From assembly GCA_003220475.1 (NCBI GenBank), contig QHSO01000026.1, positions 1 to 60,367 of the forward strand: a DNA stretch of 60,367 nucleotides, read 5' to 3'. How positions within the stretch are numbered: position 1 is the stretch's first letter; each line of letters opens with the position of its first letter. Under the pieces are notes generated by a model, which was given only the letters and a program-made list of their open reading frames with translations, searched no databases and was not told the origin of the DNA. Source of the DNA: Candidatus Rokuibacteriota bacterium. GTDB lineage: Bacteria; Methylomirabilota; Methylomirabilia; Rokubacteriales; CSP1-6. Positions 24,944-33,624 of the stretch are shown piece by piece. The position numbers and the translations under genes were made by a program.

Positions 24944-25753
24944 GTGATGCTCGCCATCCGCGGCGCGTTTTCGCGCTTCTTCGCGGAGAGCGGCTTTTTC
25001 CTGGCGGCGGGACTGGCGTTCTTCTTCCTGATCTGCTGCATCCCGCTGACGCTGCTCGGCGTCTCCACGCTGGGCTTCGTGCTCTCCACCGAGCGCGCCG
25101 CGGACGAAGTGGTGGGGCAGCTCGCGCGCAACTTTCCCGTCTACCGCCGCGAGATCGCCATGGTGCTGATGCGCATCGTCGAGACGCGCGCGCTCTCGGG
25201 CATTGCGGGCACGCTGGTGCTCGTCTTCTTCTCCACGCCGCTGTTCGGCGCCTCGCGCCTCGTCCTGCACCGCATGCTCGGCGTGAAGGGTGTCGGCCAC
25301 TACCTGCGCAATCTCGCGCTCGACGCCGGTCTCGTGCTGCTGCTGACGATGCTGCTGTTCCTCGCCTCCGTGATGACCGCGATCTTCCAGTGGTTCCAGG
25401 AATTCTTCCTGGAGGCCATGGGCGTGCCGTGGCAGTGGCTGTACTGGACGGCGGTGGCCTTCAGCCTGTCGCTGTCCACCGCGATGTTCTACTTCGTCTA
25501 CCGCTACGTGCCGCGCCGGCAGCCCGCACGCATCGCCGCGCTCCCGGGCGCCATCCTGACCGCGCTGTTGTGGGAGGTCGCCAAGCAATTGTTCCGCCTC
25601 TACATCCGCCGTGTCGGCGTCTACGACCAGATCTACGGGCCGCTCGGCGTGCTGATCGCCTTCGTGATGTTCGTGTACTACACGTGCCTCGTGTTCGTGT
25701 TCGGCGCGGCGTACGTGGCGGCGCTGGGCGCGCGGCGCGCGGGCCGGGAGTGA
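24944..25753 (+). CDS. YihY/BrkB family inner-membrane protein
   Basis: A 269-aa polytopic protein of the YihY/virulence factor BrkB family (often mis-named ribonuclease BN). About six hydrophobic segments are visible, with the family loop LPGAILTALLWEVAKQLFRLYI and the following YDQIYGPLG. The family is widespread, and no activity is proven. Start is GTG 24944 or ATG 24947, 7 nt after the SDR. Bases 25228-25650 of this gene reappear in inverted orientation within the next gene. Confidence 0.9.
   Translation: MMLAIRGAFSRFFAESGFFLAAGLAFFFLICCIPLTLLGVSTLGFVLSTERAADEVVGQLARNFPVYRREIAMVLMRIVETRALSGIAGTLVLVFFSTPLFGASRLVLHRMLGVKGVGHYLRNLALDAGLVLLLTMLLFLASVMTAIFQWFQEFFLEAMGVPWQWLYWTAVAFSLSLSTAMFYFVYRYVPRRQPARIAALPGAILTALLWEVAKQLFRLYIRRVGVYDQIYGPLGVLIAFVMFVYYTCLVFVFGAAYVAALGARRAGRE
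25228..25650 (+). repeat. 423-nt segment of yihY, source copy of an inverted repeat
   Basis: This stretch is repeated as its reverse complement at 26351-26773; the 140 encoded residues are identical in the two copies. Confidence 0.85.
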
Positions 25754-25816
25754 GCGGATGACGCGGTGTGATATCGTCTCGTCCGTTTCGCACTCGGGTC
25801 CCGAAGGGAGCGCGCC

Positions 25817-27037
25817 ATGATGCTCAAGGGCAAGTCGGTGGTGATTACGGGAGCCGGCCGCGGCATCGGTCGGGAGATCGCGCTGCTGATGGCCAAGGAG
25901 GGCGCGCGTGTCGTCGTGAACGACTACGGCGGCACCGCCGCCGGCACCGGGGGCGAGAAGGGGCCCGCCGAGGAGGTCGTCAACGACATCCGCAAGGGCG
26001 GGGGCGAGGCGGTGCCGAACTACGACTCGGTGGCGACGATGGCGGGCGGGCAGGCGATCGTGAAGACCGCCGTCGAGGCCTTCGGCCGCGTGGACGTGGT
26101 CGTCAACAACGCCGGCATCCTGCGTGACCGGATGATCTTCAACATGAGCGAGGAGGAGTGGGACGCCGTCATCAATACGCACCTGAAGGGGACCTTCGCG
26201 GTGACGCGGGCGGCGGCGCCGCTGATGCGCGAGCAGAAGTGGGGTCGCGTCATCAACATGACGTCCACCTCCGGCCTGATCGGCAACGTCGGCCAGGCCA
26301 ACTACGCGGCGGCCAAGCTCGGCATCTTCGGACTCACGAAGGCGACCGCGACGCCGAGCGGCCCGTAGATCTGGTCGTAGACGCCGACACGGCGGATGTA
26401 GAGGCGGAACAATTGCTTGGCGACCTCCCACAACAGCGCGGTCAGGATGGCGCCCGGGAGCGCGGCGATGCGTGCGGGCTGCCGGCGCGGCACGTAGCGG
26501 TAGACGAAGTAGAACATCGCGGTGGACAGCGACAGGCTGAAGGCCACCGCCGTCCAGTACAGCCACTGCCACGGCACGCCCATGGCCTCCAGGAAGAATT
26601 CCTGGAACCACTGGAAGATCGCGGTCATCACGGAGGCGAGGAACAGCAGCATCGTCAGCAGCAGCACGAGACCGGCGTCGAGCGCGAGATTGCGCAGGTA
26701 GTGGCCGACACCCTTCACGCCGAGCATGCGGTGCAGGACGAGGCGCGAGGCGCCGAACAGCGGCGTGGAGAAGGTCAAGCGCATGGGTCCCGAGCACATC
26801 GCGCCCGTCGCGGTCTTCCTCGCGTCGGACGCCGCCAAGGACGTCACCGGCCAGGTGTTCGGCGTGCGCGGCAAGGAGATCATGCTGTTCGGCCACGAGC
26901 GGCCGATCATGCGCGTGCACAACGCCGAAGGATGGACGCCCGAGCGCATCGCCGACATGTTTCCCGGGACGCTGCAGCACCATCTCGTACCGCTCGTGAC
27001 CTCCGGCCAGTACTTCAACTACGACCCGCTCGTTTGA
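25817..27037 (+). pseudogene. SDR (hydroxyacyl-CoA dehydrogenase-like) interrupted by an inverted piece of yihY
   Basis: The N-terminal 178 codons encode a good SDR: GAGRGIG cofactor motif, NDYGGTAAGTGGEKGPAEEV insertion typical of HSD17B4/FOX2-like enzymes, NNAGI and an intact Y-x3-K in ANYAAAKLGIFGLTKA. At 26351 the sequence switches to 423 nt of inverted yihY. At about 26774 the SDR resumes with VKRMGPEHIAPVAVFLASD and runs to FNYDPLV, stop at 27037. About 50 SDR residues are missing under the insert. GGGAGCGCGCC precedes the ATG at 25817. As given, the gene would yield a truncated protein ending TATPSGP. Confidence 0.82.
26351..26773 (-). repeat. inverted copy of 423 nt of yihY inside the SDR gene
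   Basis: Reverse complement of 25228-25650. Just outside the left junction, a further 12 nt (26334-26345) also match the reverse complement of 25656-25667, then 5 nt are mostly different, so the switch occurs next to a short natural homology. It carries no transposase, no terminal repeats of its own and no target duplication. Confidence 0.85.
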
Positions 27038-27125
27038 CGGGCGTTTGACGGGCGCGCCGAACACGACGAGATACACTTCCGCGCCGGCGGCGATCTGGTA
27101 CTCTGCTCGGGCTTCGGAGGGACAG

Positions 27126-27998
27126 ATGAGCATGGTGCGACGCGCATGGGCGGGCCGGCGAAGAGGCCTGCGCCGCGTTCTGCTCATCGCCCTCGCCGTC
27201 GCGGTCACCGGCTGCGCGCAAGGCCGGACCGTCGTCCCGGTGCGGATGCAACCCGCGGCGAGCCTGCCGTCGCCGATCATCCCCGATCTCTCGTCGTACG
27301 AGGCCACCGTGCGCACGATCGCCGGCGTCATCACGCGCGATATCGGCTTGCCGCTGCCCGACACGGTGATGGTGTACGTCTACTCGTCGCGCGAGGTCTT
27401 CGAGCAGGGGCTCGTGGCCGACGGCCAGGTCTCGCGGATGCGGGCCGCGGAGCTCAGCGACTTCGCGATCGGCGTCGGCAAGCGTCGGCAGCTGCTGCTG
27501 CACCACGAGCGCAACGTCGCGAGCACCGAATGGGTGCGGCTGGTCGCGCACGAGCTGGCGCACGTATCGCAGATCGAGATGGCGGAAGGCGAGGGGCGCG
27601 CCGAGCAGTGGCTGGCCGAGGGCATGGCGGAGTGGGTCTCCTTCCGCGTGCTCGAGCGCCTCGGCGTGGACACCGTCGCGCGCCGCCGCTGCCTCGCCAT
27701 CGCCACCATTCGCGATCACGCGCCCATCCTCGCGCGGCGCCTCGACCTGGAAACCCTCGGCACGTCGCCCGGCTTCACCGCGCGTCATCTGCGCGAGGGC
27801 TCGCAGGCGACGTACCAGATGAGCTACCTGCTCGCGGACTACCTGATCGCACGCGAGGGCTTCGGGAGCCTCGTCGAGTACTTCCGATCGTTCGCGCGGC
27901 GCGCGGATCGGCGCGCCAACTTCCAGACCGCCTTCGGGCAACCGCTGCGTGAGTTCGAGCAGGAGGCCGTCGTCCATCTGGCGAAGTTCAGGCAGTAG
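27126..27998 (+). CDS. HExxH metallopeptidase-like lipoprotein
   Basis: A 290-aa exported protein. From the ATG at 27126, preceded by GGAGGGACAG, the N-terminus has a long arginine-rich n-region and a hydrophobic segment ending LAVAVTGC, a lipobox. The zinc site is HELAH in RLVAHELAHVSQIE with a third ligand probably in LAEGMAEWVSF, as in gluzincins of the peptidase MA family (DUF2268/tetratricopeptide-linked kinds). Function: unspecified envelope protease. The PhoD-like gene begins inside its last 50 nt. Confidence 0.82.
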   Translation: MSMVRRAWAGRRRGLRRVLLIALAVAVTGCAQGRTVVPVRMQPAASLPSPIIPDLSSYEATVRTIAGVITRDIGLPLPDTVMVYVYSSREVFEQGLVADGQVSRMRAAELSDFAIGVGKRRQLLLHHERNVASTEWVRLVAHELAHVSQIEMAEGEGRAEQWLAEGMAEWVSFRVLERLGVDTVARRRCLAIATIRDHAPILARRLDLETLGTSPGFTARHLREGSQATYQMSYLLADYLIAREGFGSLVEYFRSFARRADRRANFQTAFGQPLREFEQEAVVHLAKFRQ

Positions 27999-29340
27999 GC
28001 GGGCCGCCGCCGCCCTCGTCATTCTGCTCGGCGTCGCCGTTTCGCTTGCGGCCGCCGAGATCTCGCTGCTCGTGGCGACCGGCGACGTCACGTCGACGCG
28101 CGCGGTCGTGTGGGCGCGCGGGGTCCATCCGGGGACGCTCGACGTCGTCGTCGGCGCCGTCGGCGGCGCGTCGTCGACTCGACATTCGCTGCCGGTCACG
28201 CCCGCGCGCGATCTCACCGGCAAGCTGACGCTGACCGGGCTTGCGCCTGCGACGCGTTACGCCGTGCGCGTCAGCCAGGGCGACGCGCGCGCCGAGGCCG
28301 AGTTCGTCAGCGCGCCGGCGCCGGACGTCCCCGCGCGCGTGGCATTTCTCTGGTCCGGCGATCTCGGCGGCGGCGGGTGGTGCCGGCCGCTGGACGGCGG
28401 CTATCGCGTGTTCCGCCCGATGCTGGAGCGCCGCGCCGACTTCTTCCTGTTCGTGGGCGACACGATCTACGCGGACGTGCCGTGCGGCAAGCCGGGCGTG
28501 GCGCCGGGCGCGGACTTCCGTGCGCGCACGCTCGCGGAGTATCACGCGCGTCACCGCTACCAGCGCGAGGACCCACCGCTGCAGGCGCTGCTCCGCGCGA
28601 CGTCCGTGTACGCGATCTGGGACGACCACGAGGTCCGCAACGACTTCTCCGGTCCCCACGATCCATTGATGCCGACCGGACGTCAGGCGCTGCTCGACTA
28701 CTGGCCGATCGCGCCGCCGGACGACGAGCCGACGCGGCTCTATCGACGGTTCCGCTGGGGACGGCTGCTCGAGGTCTTCATCCTGGACACGCGTCAGTAC
28801 CGCAGCCTGAACAGCGAGAGCGACGGGCCACGCAAGACGATGCTCGGCGCCGCGCAGAAGCGCTGGCTCCTCGACGCCGTCACGTCGTCCGCCGCCGTGT
28901 GGAAGGTCGTCGTCACGAGCGTGTCGCTGTCGATTGCGACGGGCCGGCCGGAGGCGCGCGATTCCTGGACCGGTGTGTCGCCCTTCGGGCTTCCCATGGA
29001 CGGCGCGGGATTCGTCGCCGAGCGGGACGCCATCCTCGAGCAGTTGCGCAAGCACGACGTGAAGAACCTCGTGTTCGTCACGGCGGACGTCCACCATGCT
29101 GAAGTCATCCGTCACGAGCCGACGCCGGGCTGGTCGTTCCACGAGCTCGTCGCCGGGCCGCTCTCGGCGACGATGGGGCGGCCGCGGCCGCTCGACCTCA
29201 CGCTGAATCCCCGCTCGCTCTTCGGCCGCGGCGGCGTCTTCAACTTCGGCGAGATCGTCGTCGAGCCTGCCGGCTTCACGGTCCGCCTGATCGACGACAG
29301 CGGCGCCGTCATGTTCACGCACACCTTAAAGCCCAACTAA
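27949..29340 (+). CDS. PhoD-like alkaline phosphatase D family protein
   Basis: A 463-aa exported metallophosphoesterase. After a basic N-terminus and hydrophobic segment (ALVILLGVAVSLAAAE), a fibronectin-like domain precedes the catalytic part. Metal-binding motifs are FVGDTIYAD, IWDDHEVRNDF and VTADVHHAEV, as in PhoD/PhoD-like phosphodiesterases that need Ca and Fe. The only in-frame start that keeps the signal peptide is the GTG at 27949, which lies 50 nt inside the preceding gene. It would release phosphate from extracytoplasmic esters or teichoic-acid-like polymers. Two Tat-like arginine pairs are visible but no full twin-arginine motif. Confidence 0.88.
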   Translation: MSSSRRPSSIWRSSGSRRAAAALVILLGVAVSLAAAEISLLVATGDVTSTRAVVWARGVHPGTLDVVVGAVGGASSTRHSLPVTPARDLTGKLTLTGLAPATRYAVRVSQGDARAEAEFVSAPAPDVPARVAFLWSGDLGGGGWCRPLDGGYRVFRPMLERRADFFLFVGDTIYADVPCGKPGVAPGADFRARTLAEYHARHRYQREDPPLQALLRATSVYAIWDDHEVRNDFSGPHDPLMPTGRQALLDYWPIAPPDDEPTRLYRRFRWGRLLEVFILDTRQYRSLNSESDGPRKTMLGAAQKRWLLDAVTSSAAVWKVVVTSVSLSIATGRPEARDSWTGVSPFGLPMDGAGFVAERDAILEQLRKHDVKNLVFVTADVHHAEVIRHEPTPGWSFHELVAGPLSATMGRPRPLDLTLNPRSLFGRGGVFNFGEIVVEPAGFTVRLIDDSGAVMFTHTLKPN

Positions 29341-29393
29341 ATTAAACGTGATGACGGGGTGAGCGCAGCCACGCGAATCTAGACCAGGCCACC

Positions 29394-29409
29394 CTCGGCT
29401 CGAGCCGAG
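29394..29409. promoter_or_regulatory. 16-nt perfect palindrome upstream of the HbpS-like gene
   Basis: CTCGGCTCGAGCCGAG is self-complementary over its full length and sits 32 nt before the ATG. It could be an operator for a dimeric regulator or part of the terminator of the phoD-like gene; no T-run follows it. Confidence 0.4.
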
Positions 29410-29440
29410 CACGCGCCGTCGCTACAAAGGAGACGAACGC

Positions 29441-29851
29441 ATGATCGACCTGACTCTCAAGACCGCAGAAACCGCGCTCAAGGCCGCTCAGGCCAAGGCG
29501 AACGCCCTGGGTTCGCCGATGACGGTGACCGTGGTGGACGAAGCGGGACGCCTGGTGCTCAGCGCACGTGGTGACGGCACCGGCTTCCTCACGCCGGAGA
29601 CCTCACGCGCCAAGGCGACGGCCGCGGCGGCGTTCCGGCGGAGCACGGCCGAGCTGACGACGATGGGCGCAAAAGGCTGGGGCTTCTGGCAGGTGATGCC
29701 GATCGTCGCGCAGGGCGAAGTCCTCCCGACGCTCGGCGGATCGCCGATCGTCGTCGGTGGTCGCGTGATCGGCGGCATCGGGTGTGGCGGCGGCACCGGC
29801 GAGCAAGACCAGGAGTGCGCCGATGCGGGCGCGGCGGCCGTGAAGGGCTAG
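29441..29851 (+). CDS. GlcG/HbpS family heme-binding-like protein
   Basis: A 136-aa protein of the GlcG/HbpS fold (PduO C-terminal-like). The family core is visible as ALGSPMTVTVVDEAGRLVLS, the TPETSRAKATAAAAF helix, and GGSPIVVGGRVIGGIGCGGG toward the C-terminus. Relatives bind heme or cobalamin or act in glycolate and propanediol metabolism. AAAGGAGACG precedes the ATG. Its TAG stop shares the tetranucleotide CTAG with the stop of the convergent membrane-protein gene. Confidence 0.88.
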   Translation: MIDLTLKTAETALKAAQAKANALGSPMTVTVVDEAGRLVLSARGDGTGFLTPETSRAKATAAAAFRRSTAELTTMGAKGWGFWQVMPIVAQGEVLPTLGGSPIVVGGRVIGGIGCGGGTGEQDQECADAGAAAVKG

Positions 29852-31746
29852 CGGCTCTTCAACGCGGCGGCGGCCCACGCGACGAGCGCCGCTGCGCTGA
29901 GCGCGAGGCCGGCGAGCTCGGGGCCGCCGGCCGCGTAGCGCAGCGTCACGGTCTGCGTCGCACGCGTGAGACGAACCTCGAGCAGCCCATCGTCGCCCCG
30001 GCGCGTGTCGAGCGCCGCGCCGTCGGCCTCGGCGCGCCAGAGCGGGTAATAGGCGACGCGCGCCGACGTCCAGCCGCCGGCCTCGCCGGCGAGCGCCACG
30101 CGCCACACGCCCTCGCGCGCCGCCGGCACCGCGACGGCAGTTTCGCGCGCGAACACGACGAACGGCGCAAGGAGGAGTCGGCGGCGGAACGGCGTGCCGT
30201 CGAGCCAGCCGAGCAGGTTGACGTCGTCGTCGAGTGCAACGACGGCGACGATGCCGAGTCGGTCGGCGCGTTCGTTGAACTGGCTGGGGGCGAGCGAGTC
30301 GAGCGGCTCACCGAAGAGCGTATGGCCGTCGTGCCGCTCGGTGAGCTCGGTGATCGGCTCGTCGTCGGCATCGCCACGGTAGACGAGCGCGGCGATCGGC
30401 GAGGGGTGGGTGAACGTGCCGTGCACGATATCGCGCCCGCTCTCCGCCGGCGCCAGCGCGGTCACGTGCGTGTGCGGGCGCCACCAGTTGGCGCCGTAAA
30501 CGAGCGGGACGCCCGAGCGTGTGAACAGCATCCGGCCCTCCGGCAGCCGACTGAGCAGACTCCAGAAATCCGGCAGCCGCAGACCACGCTCGATGGAAAT
30601 CAGCGACGGCCAGTCGGCCGGACGCGGCCTCAGGAGCAGCGTCTCGCTGCCGATCGAGAGCAGCGCGAACGCGACCGCCGTGCCGAGGCCGACCGCCGGC
30701 GCACGCAGCGCAACCGCGACGCGTGGCATGAACGGCACGGCCTCCAGCCGGCGCGCCAGCCGTGCCGCGCCGACGCCGCCGGCCACGACGAGCGCCATCC
30801 ACGCGCCATCGACGACGCGATCGGCCGGCAGCCAGTACAGGCCGAGCGGCTCGGCCGCGAAGCGATCGAGCGCCGTCACGACGATCATGGCCGGCAGCCA
30901 CCAGAGCGCCAGCCGCGCTCCGGCGCTCATCGGCGCACGGTCGACGACGGCCGCCACGGCGAGCGCGCCGAGGACGAGCGGCAGCGGGCGCACGACGTCG
31001 TCGAGGGTCAGCGCGCCCCACGCGAGCGCGCGTGTCTCCGCCAATCGGGCGAGCAGCGGCAGCGTCCAGAACGCGGTCAACGCCGCCGCCAGCGCGAGCG
31101 CGCGGAGGGCTTCGCGTGCGCGCGCCTGCCACGGCACGCCGAGGGCGACGGCCAGCGCCAGCAGCGCGACCGCGGCCGGCAGCTGAGCGGGATGCAGCAG
31201 GGTGATGGCGGCGAGCAGCGGCGCCATCGCCGACGACAGCGGTCGCGGCTCGTCGAGCCAGCGCGCGAGCAGCGCGAGCAGCACCGGCAACAACGCCCAC
31301 GCCAGCCGCGCGCCGACCATGCCGATCCGAACGCCGCCGTTCACCCCGCTCGCGAGGCTCGCCGAGAGCGTGAGCGCGACGAAGGCGGCCGGCAGCGACA
31401 GCCAGCGCTGCCCCGTGAGCCGCACCATGACCACGTACGTCGTGATGCCGGGCAGCAGATAGGCCAACCAGAGCAGCGCCTGATACACGGCGCGCACGTC
31501 GAAGACCCCGGTCGTTACCGACGCGAGCAGCGCGCCCAGATACGCGAAGCCGGGCGGATAGAACTGCAGCTCCGGATAGCCCGCCCACCAGCCACGGTCC
31601 CACGCCCACGGCGCCGGTCCGTACGTGAGCACATGCCAGAGCCGATAGAGCTGGCCGGGATGGTCGTCGAATCCGAGCATCGCGCCGCCGAGCGTCGCGG
31701 CGGCGAACGCGACGCCGAAGCCGAGCAGCAGCACGAGCGGCAGCAC
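29848..31746 (-). CDS. large polytopic membrane protein, 6-pyruvoyl-tetrahydropterin synthase-related type (GT-C-like)
   Basis: A 632-aa protein with about 12 membrane segments in the first two thirds, a soluble C-terminal domain and a final hydrophobic helix (ALVAWAAAAL). The first loop FDDHPGQLYRLWHVL and the GYPELQFYPPGFAYL segment match the PTPS-related/YfhO-like membrane proteins thought to be GT-C glycosyltransferases. The acidic pair D-D-H in that loop is a plausible catalytic site. Start is the GTG at 31746; the open frame extends far upstream but only as antisense to the thrC-like gene. A role in surface polysaccharide or lipid glycosylation is inferred. Confidence 0.8.
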   Translation of the reverse strand: MLPLVLLLGFGVAFAAATLGGAMLGFDDHPGQLYRLWHVLTYGPAPWAWDRGWWAGYPELQFYPPGFAYLGALLASVTTGVFDVRAVYQALLWLAYLLPGITTYVVMVRLTGQRWLSLPAAFVALTLSASLASGVNGGVRIGMVGARLAWALLPVLLALLARWLDEPRPLSSAMAPLLAAITLLHPAQLPAAVALLALAVALGVPWQARAREALRALALAAALTAFWTLPLLARLAETRALAWGALTLDDVVRPLPLVLGALAVAAVVDRAPMSAGARLALWWLPAMIVVTALDRFAAEPLGLYWLPADRVVDGAWMALVVAGGVGAARLARRLEAVPFMPRVAVALRAPAVGLGTAVAFALLSIGSETLLLRPRPADWPSLISIERGLRLPDFWSLLSRLPEGRMLFTRSGVPLVYGANWWRPHTHVTALAPAESGRDIVHGTFTHPSPIAALVYRGDADDEPITELTERHDGHTLFGEPLDSLAPSQFNERADRLGIVAVVALDDDVNLLGWLDGTPFRRRLLLAPFVVFARETAVAVPAAREGVWRVALAGEAGGWTSARVAYYPLWRAEADGAALDTRRGDDGLLEVRLTRATQTVTLRYAAGGPELAGLALSAAALVAWAAAALKSR

Positions 31747-31809
31747 GTGGCGAGCATACCGCCTTGTATTTCCCTCTGGATATGCTTTAGTAAGCGAAAT
31801 ATCTTGCTG

Positions 31810-31847
31810 TCGGTGCAGTAAGACTCGGGGCTCAATTCCCCTACCGA
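31810..31847 (+). promoter_or_regulatory. leader hairpin upstream of the threonine-synthase-like gene
   Basis: TCGGT (31810-31814) pairs with ACCGA (31843-31847), and inside it GGGG (31827-31830) pairs with CCCC (31838-31841) around the loop CTCAATT. The inner arm resembles a tRNA T-arm, but no complete tRNA can be folded. Being directly before the ribosome site, it could modulate translation of the downstream gene. Confidence 0.35.
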
Positions 31848-31857
31848 TGGAGACGCC

Positions 31858-33010
31858 ATGGGCACGCTGAAGGGCTTGAAGTGCCGGGAGTGCGGCCGTC
31901 ACTATCCGGCAGCCCCCGTTCACGTCTGCGAGTTCTGTTTCGGTCCCCTCGAAGTCGATTACCAGTACGACGCGCTCAAGGGCGTGGTCACGCGCGAGTC
32001 GATCGCCGCCGGCCCCCCGAGCATGTGGCGGTACAAGGATCTGCTGCCGATCGAGGGCGACATCGCGGTCGGTCATCACGTCGGGTTCACGCCGCTGATC
32101 CGCGCGCACAACCTCGCGGACGAGCTTGGGTGTCGCGAGATCTGGATCAAGAACGACTCCGTGTGTCACCCGACGTGGTCGTTCAAGGATCGGGTGGTGG
32201 CGGTGGCGGTGACGAAGGCACGCGAGTTCGGCTTCGACACCGTCGCGTGTGCGTCCACGGGCAACCTCGCCAACTCGGTGGCCGCGCACGCCGCGGAAGC
32301 CCGGTTGAAGTCCTACATCTTCATCCCGGCCGATCTCGAGCAGGGCAAGGTGCTGGCGACGCTCGTGTACAACCCGACGCTGGTCGCCGTGCACGGCACG
32401 TACGACGAGGTCAACCGCCTGTGCTCGGAGATCGCCGACAAGTACCGCTGGGCATTCGTGAACGTGAACTTCCGTCCGTACTACTCGGAAGGCTCGAAGT
32501 CGTACGGCTTCGAGATCGTCGAACAGCTCGGCTGGCGCACGCCGCAGCACATCGTCGTGCCATGCGCGGGTGGCTCGCTGATCACGAAGATCTGGAAGGC
32601 GATCAAGGAGCTCACGATGCTCGGCCTGCTGGACGGGCCAGTGAAGACGCGGATGCACGCCGCGCAGGCGCTGGGCTGCGGGCCCATCGTCACGATGAAC
32701 CAAGGAGTCGGGCGGCTTCGGCGAGCACGCCACGGATGCCGAGATCGTCGAGGCGATGCTGCTGCTGGCGCGGACGGAAGGCATCTTCACCGAGACGGCG
32801 GGCGGCGTGACGGTGGCCGCCACCAAGAAGCTGATCGAGACGGGCGTCATTCCGCGCGGCGAGTCCGTGGTGATCTGCATCACCGGCAACGGGCTCAAGA
32901 CGCCGGACGCGCTCTACGACCGGCTCGACGCCCACGTCAAGATCAAGCCCGCGCTCTCGGCGTTCGACCGCGCGCTGGCCGACCTCAAGAATCAGACGCA
33001 GACGAAATGA
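31858..33010 (+). pseudogene. threonine synthase-like PLP enzyme, frame broken near 32703
   Basis: Threonine-synthase family (or a sulfhydrylase of that fold). The N-terminus has the zinc ribbon CRECGRHY...CEFC; the PLP lysine is in CHPTWSFKDRVVAVAV, and the phosphate loop ASTGNLANSVAAHA is present. Frame 1 is good to about PIVTMNQG (32703); the C-terminal part SGGFGEHATDAEIVEAMLLL to the stop at 33010 is in another frame. Some 35-45 residues normally lying between are missing, so this is an internal loss with frameshift, not a point indel. GGAGACGCC supports the ATG. The next genes encode a MoaD-like sulfur carrier and a NIL protein, hinting at amino-acid sulfhydrylation rather than threonine synthesis. 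Confidence 0.85.
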
Positions 33011-33034
33011 CGGCAGTGCGGCCATTCGGATATC

Positions 33035-33052
33035 GTGGGGCTGGGGCCCCAC
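33035..33052 (+). terminator. short GC hairpin between the thrC-like and moaD-like genes
   Basis: GTGGGGC (33035-33041) and GCCCCAC (33046-33052) form a 7-bp stem with a TGGG loop. There is no T-run, so it may be an attenuator or RNA-stabilising hairpin rather than a strong terminator. Confidence 0.35.
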
Positions 33053-33091
33053 CGTCCGAGGCGAGCGAATGAACAAGGCAAGGAGATGACG

Positions 33092-33370
33092 ATGCCGGTG
33101 ACGGTTCGCATTCCCACCCCGCTGCGCCAGGTCACGAAGGGCAATGCCGAGGTCTCGGCCAAGGGGGCAACCGTGGACGACCTCGTGGCCGACCTCGAGC
33201 GCCAGTTTCCCGGTCTGAAAGAGCGGCTGGTGGACGAGAGCGGTGAGCTGCGGCGCTTCATCAACATCTACGTGAACGAGGAAGACATCCGGTTCATGGA
33301 CGGCCGCAAGACGACGCTGAAGGACGGCGACGCGGTCTCGATCGTGCCGGCCATCGCGGGAGGCCGATAA
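33092..33370 (+). CDS. MoaD/ThiS-family sulfur carrier protein
   Basis: A 92-aa ubiquitin-like protein. The beta-grasp pattern ends IVPAIAGGR, so a diglycine is present but followed by one arginine. Activation as a C-terminal thiocarboxylate would need removal of that residue, as with CysO/QbsE-type carriers trimmed by JAMM proteases. The ATG at 33092 is chosen because AGGAG lies six nt before it; ATG 33086 overlaps that site. Located between a threonine-synthase-like PLP gene and a NIL gene, it probably carries sulfur for cysteine or homocysteine synthesis rather than for molybdopterin; that is inference. Confidence 0.9.
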   Translation: MPVTVRIPTPLRQVTKGNAEVSAKGATVDDLVADLERQFPGLKERLVDESGELRRFINIYVNEEDIRFMDGRKTTLKDGDAVSIVPAIAGGR

Positions 33371-33384
33371 GGAGCGTGTTGACA

Positions 33385-33624
33385 ATGACCCGCACGCGCG
33401 TGCGGCTGACATTTCCGCCGAACCTCATCCAGGAGCCGATTCTCTACCGCCTGGTGAAGGACTTCGACATCGTCATCAACATCCGGCGCGCCGACGTGAA
33501 GGAAGACTACGGTTGGGTCGCGCTGGAGATGGAGGCGGGCGAGGACACCCTCGCGCGTGGCGTGCGCTGGCTGAAGGACAAGGGCGTCCAGGTCGATCCG
33601 ATCGAGCGTGACGTGATCGCGTGA
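33385..33624 (+). CDS. NIL domain protein
   Basis: A 79-aa stand-alone NIL domain (named after its N-I-L motif; here PILYRLVKDFDIVINIRRADV). The domain is found in MetN methionine transporters and in ferredoxins of the homocysteine-forming HcyS/HcyF pathway and may bind sulfur amino acids. The ATG at 33385 lies 10 nt after AAGGAG; GTG 33376 and TTG 33379 are also possible. Its stop overlaps the GTG start of the aminotransferase. The neighbours make a sulfur-amino-acid role likely. Confidence 0.87.
   Translation: MTRTRVRLTFPPNLIQEPILYRLVKDFDIVINIRRADVKEDYGWVALEMEAGEDTLARGVRWLKDKGVQVDPIERDVIA

Noticed and set aside
25228-26773. Insertion sequence or transposon
   Set aside because: The inverted copies lack a transposase, terminal repeats and target-site duplication.
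26302-27018. YihY-like protein on the minus strand
   Set aside because: The similarity is real but is only the inverted 423-nt copy of the neighbouring gene; the ends are antisense SDR sequence and there is no start or complete domain.
29782-31821. 679-codon plus-strand open frame
   Set aside because: Shadow of the PTPS-related membrane protein gene; the translation is arginine-rich low complexity.
31810-31847. tRNA gene
   Set aside because: Only a T-arm-like hairpin and a short outer stem are present; there is no D-arm or anticodon arm.
32690-32770. Programmed frameshift in the thrC-like gene
   Set aside because: There is no slippery heptamer, and conserved residues between the two frames are missing altogether, so slippage could not restore the protein.
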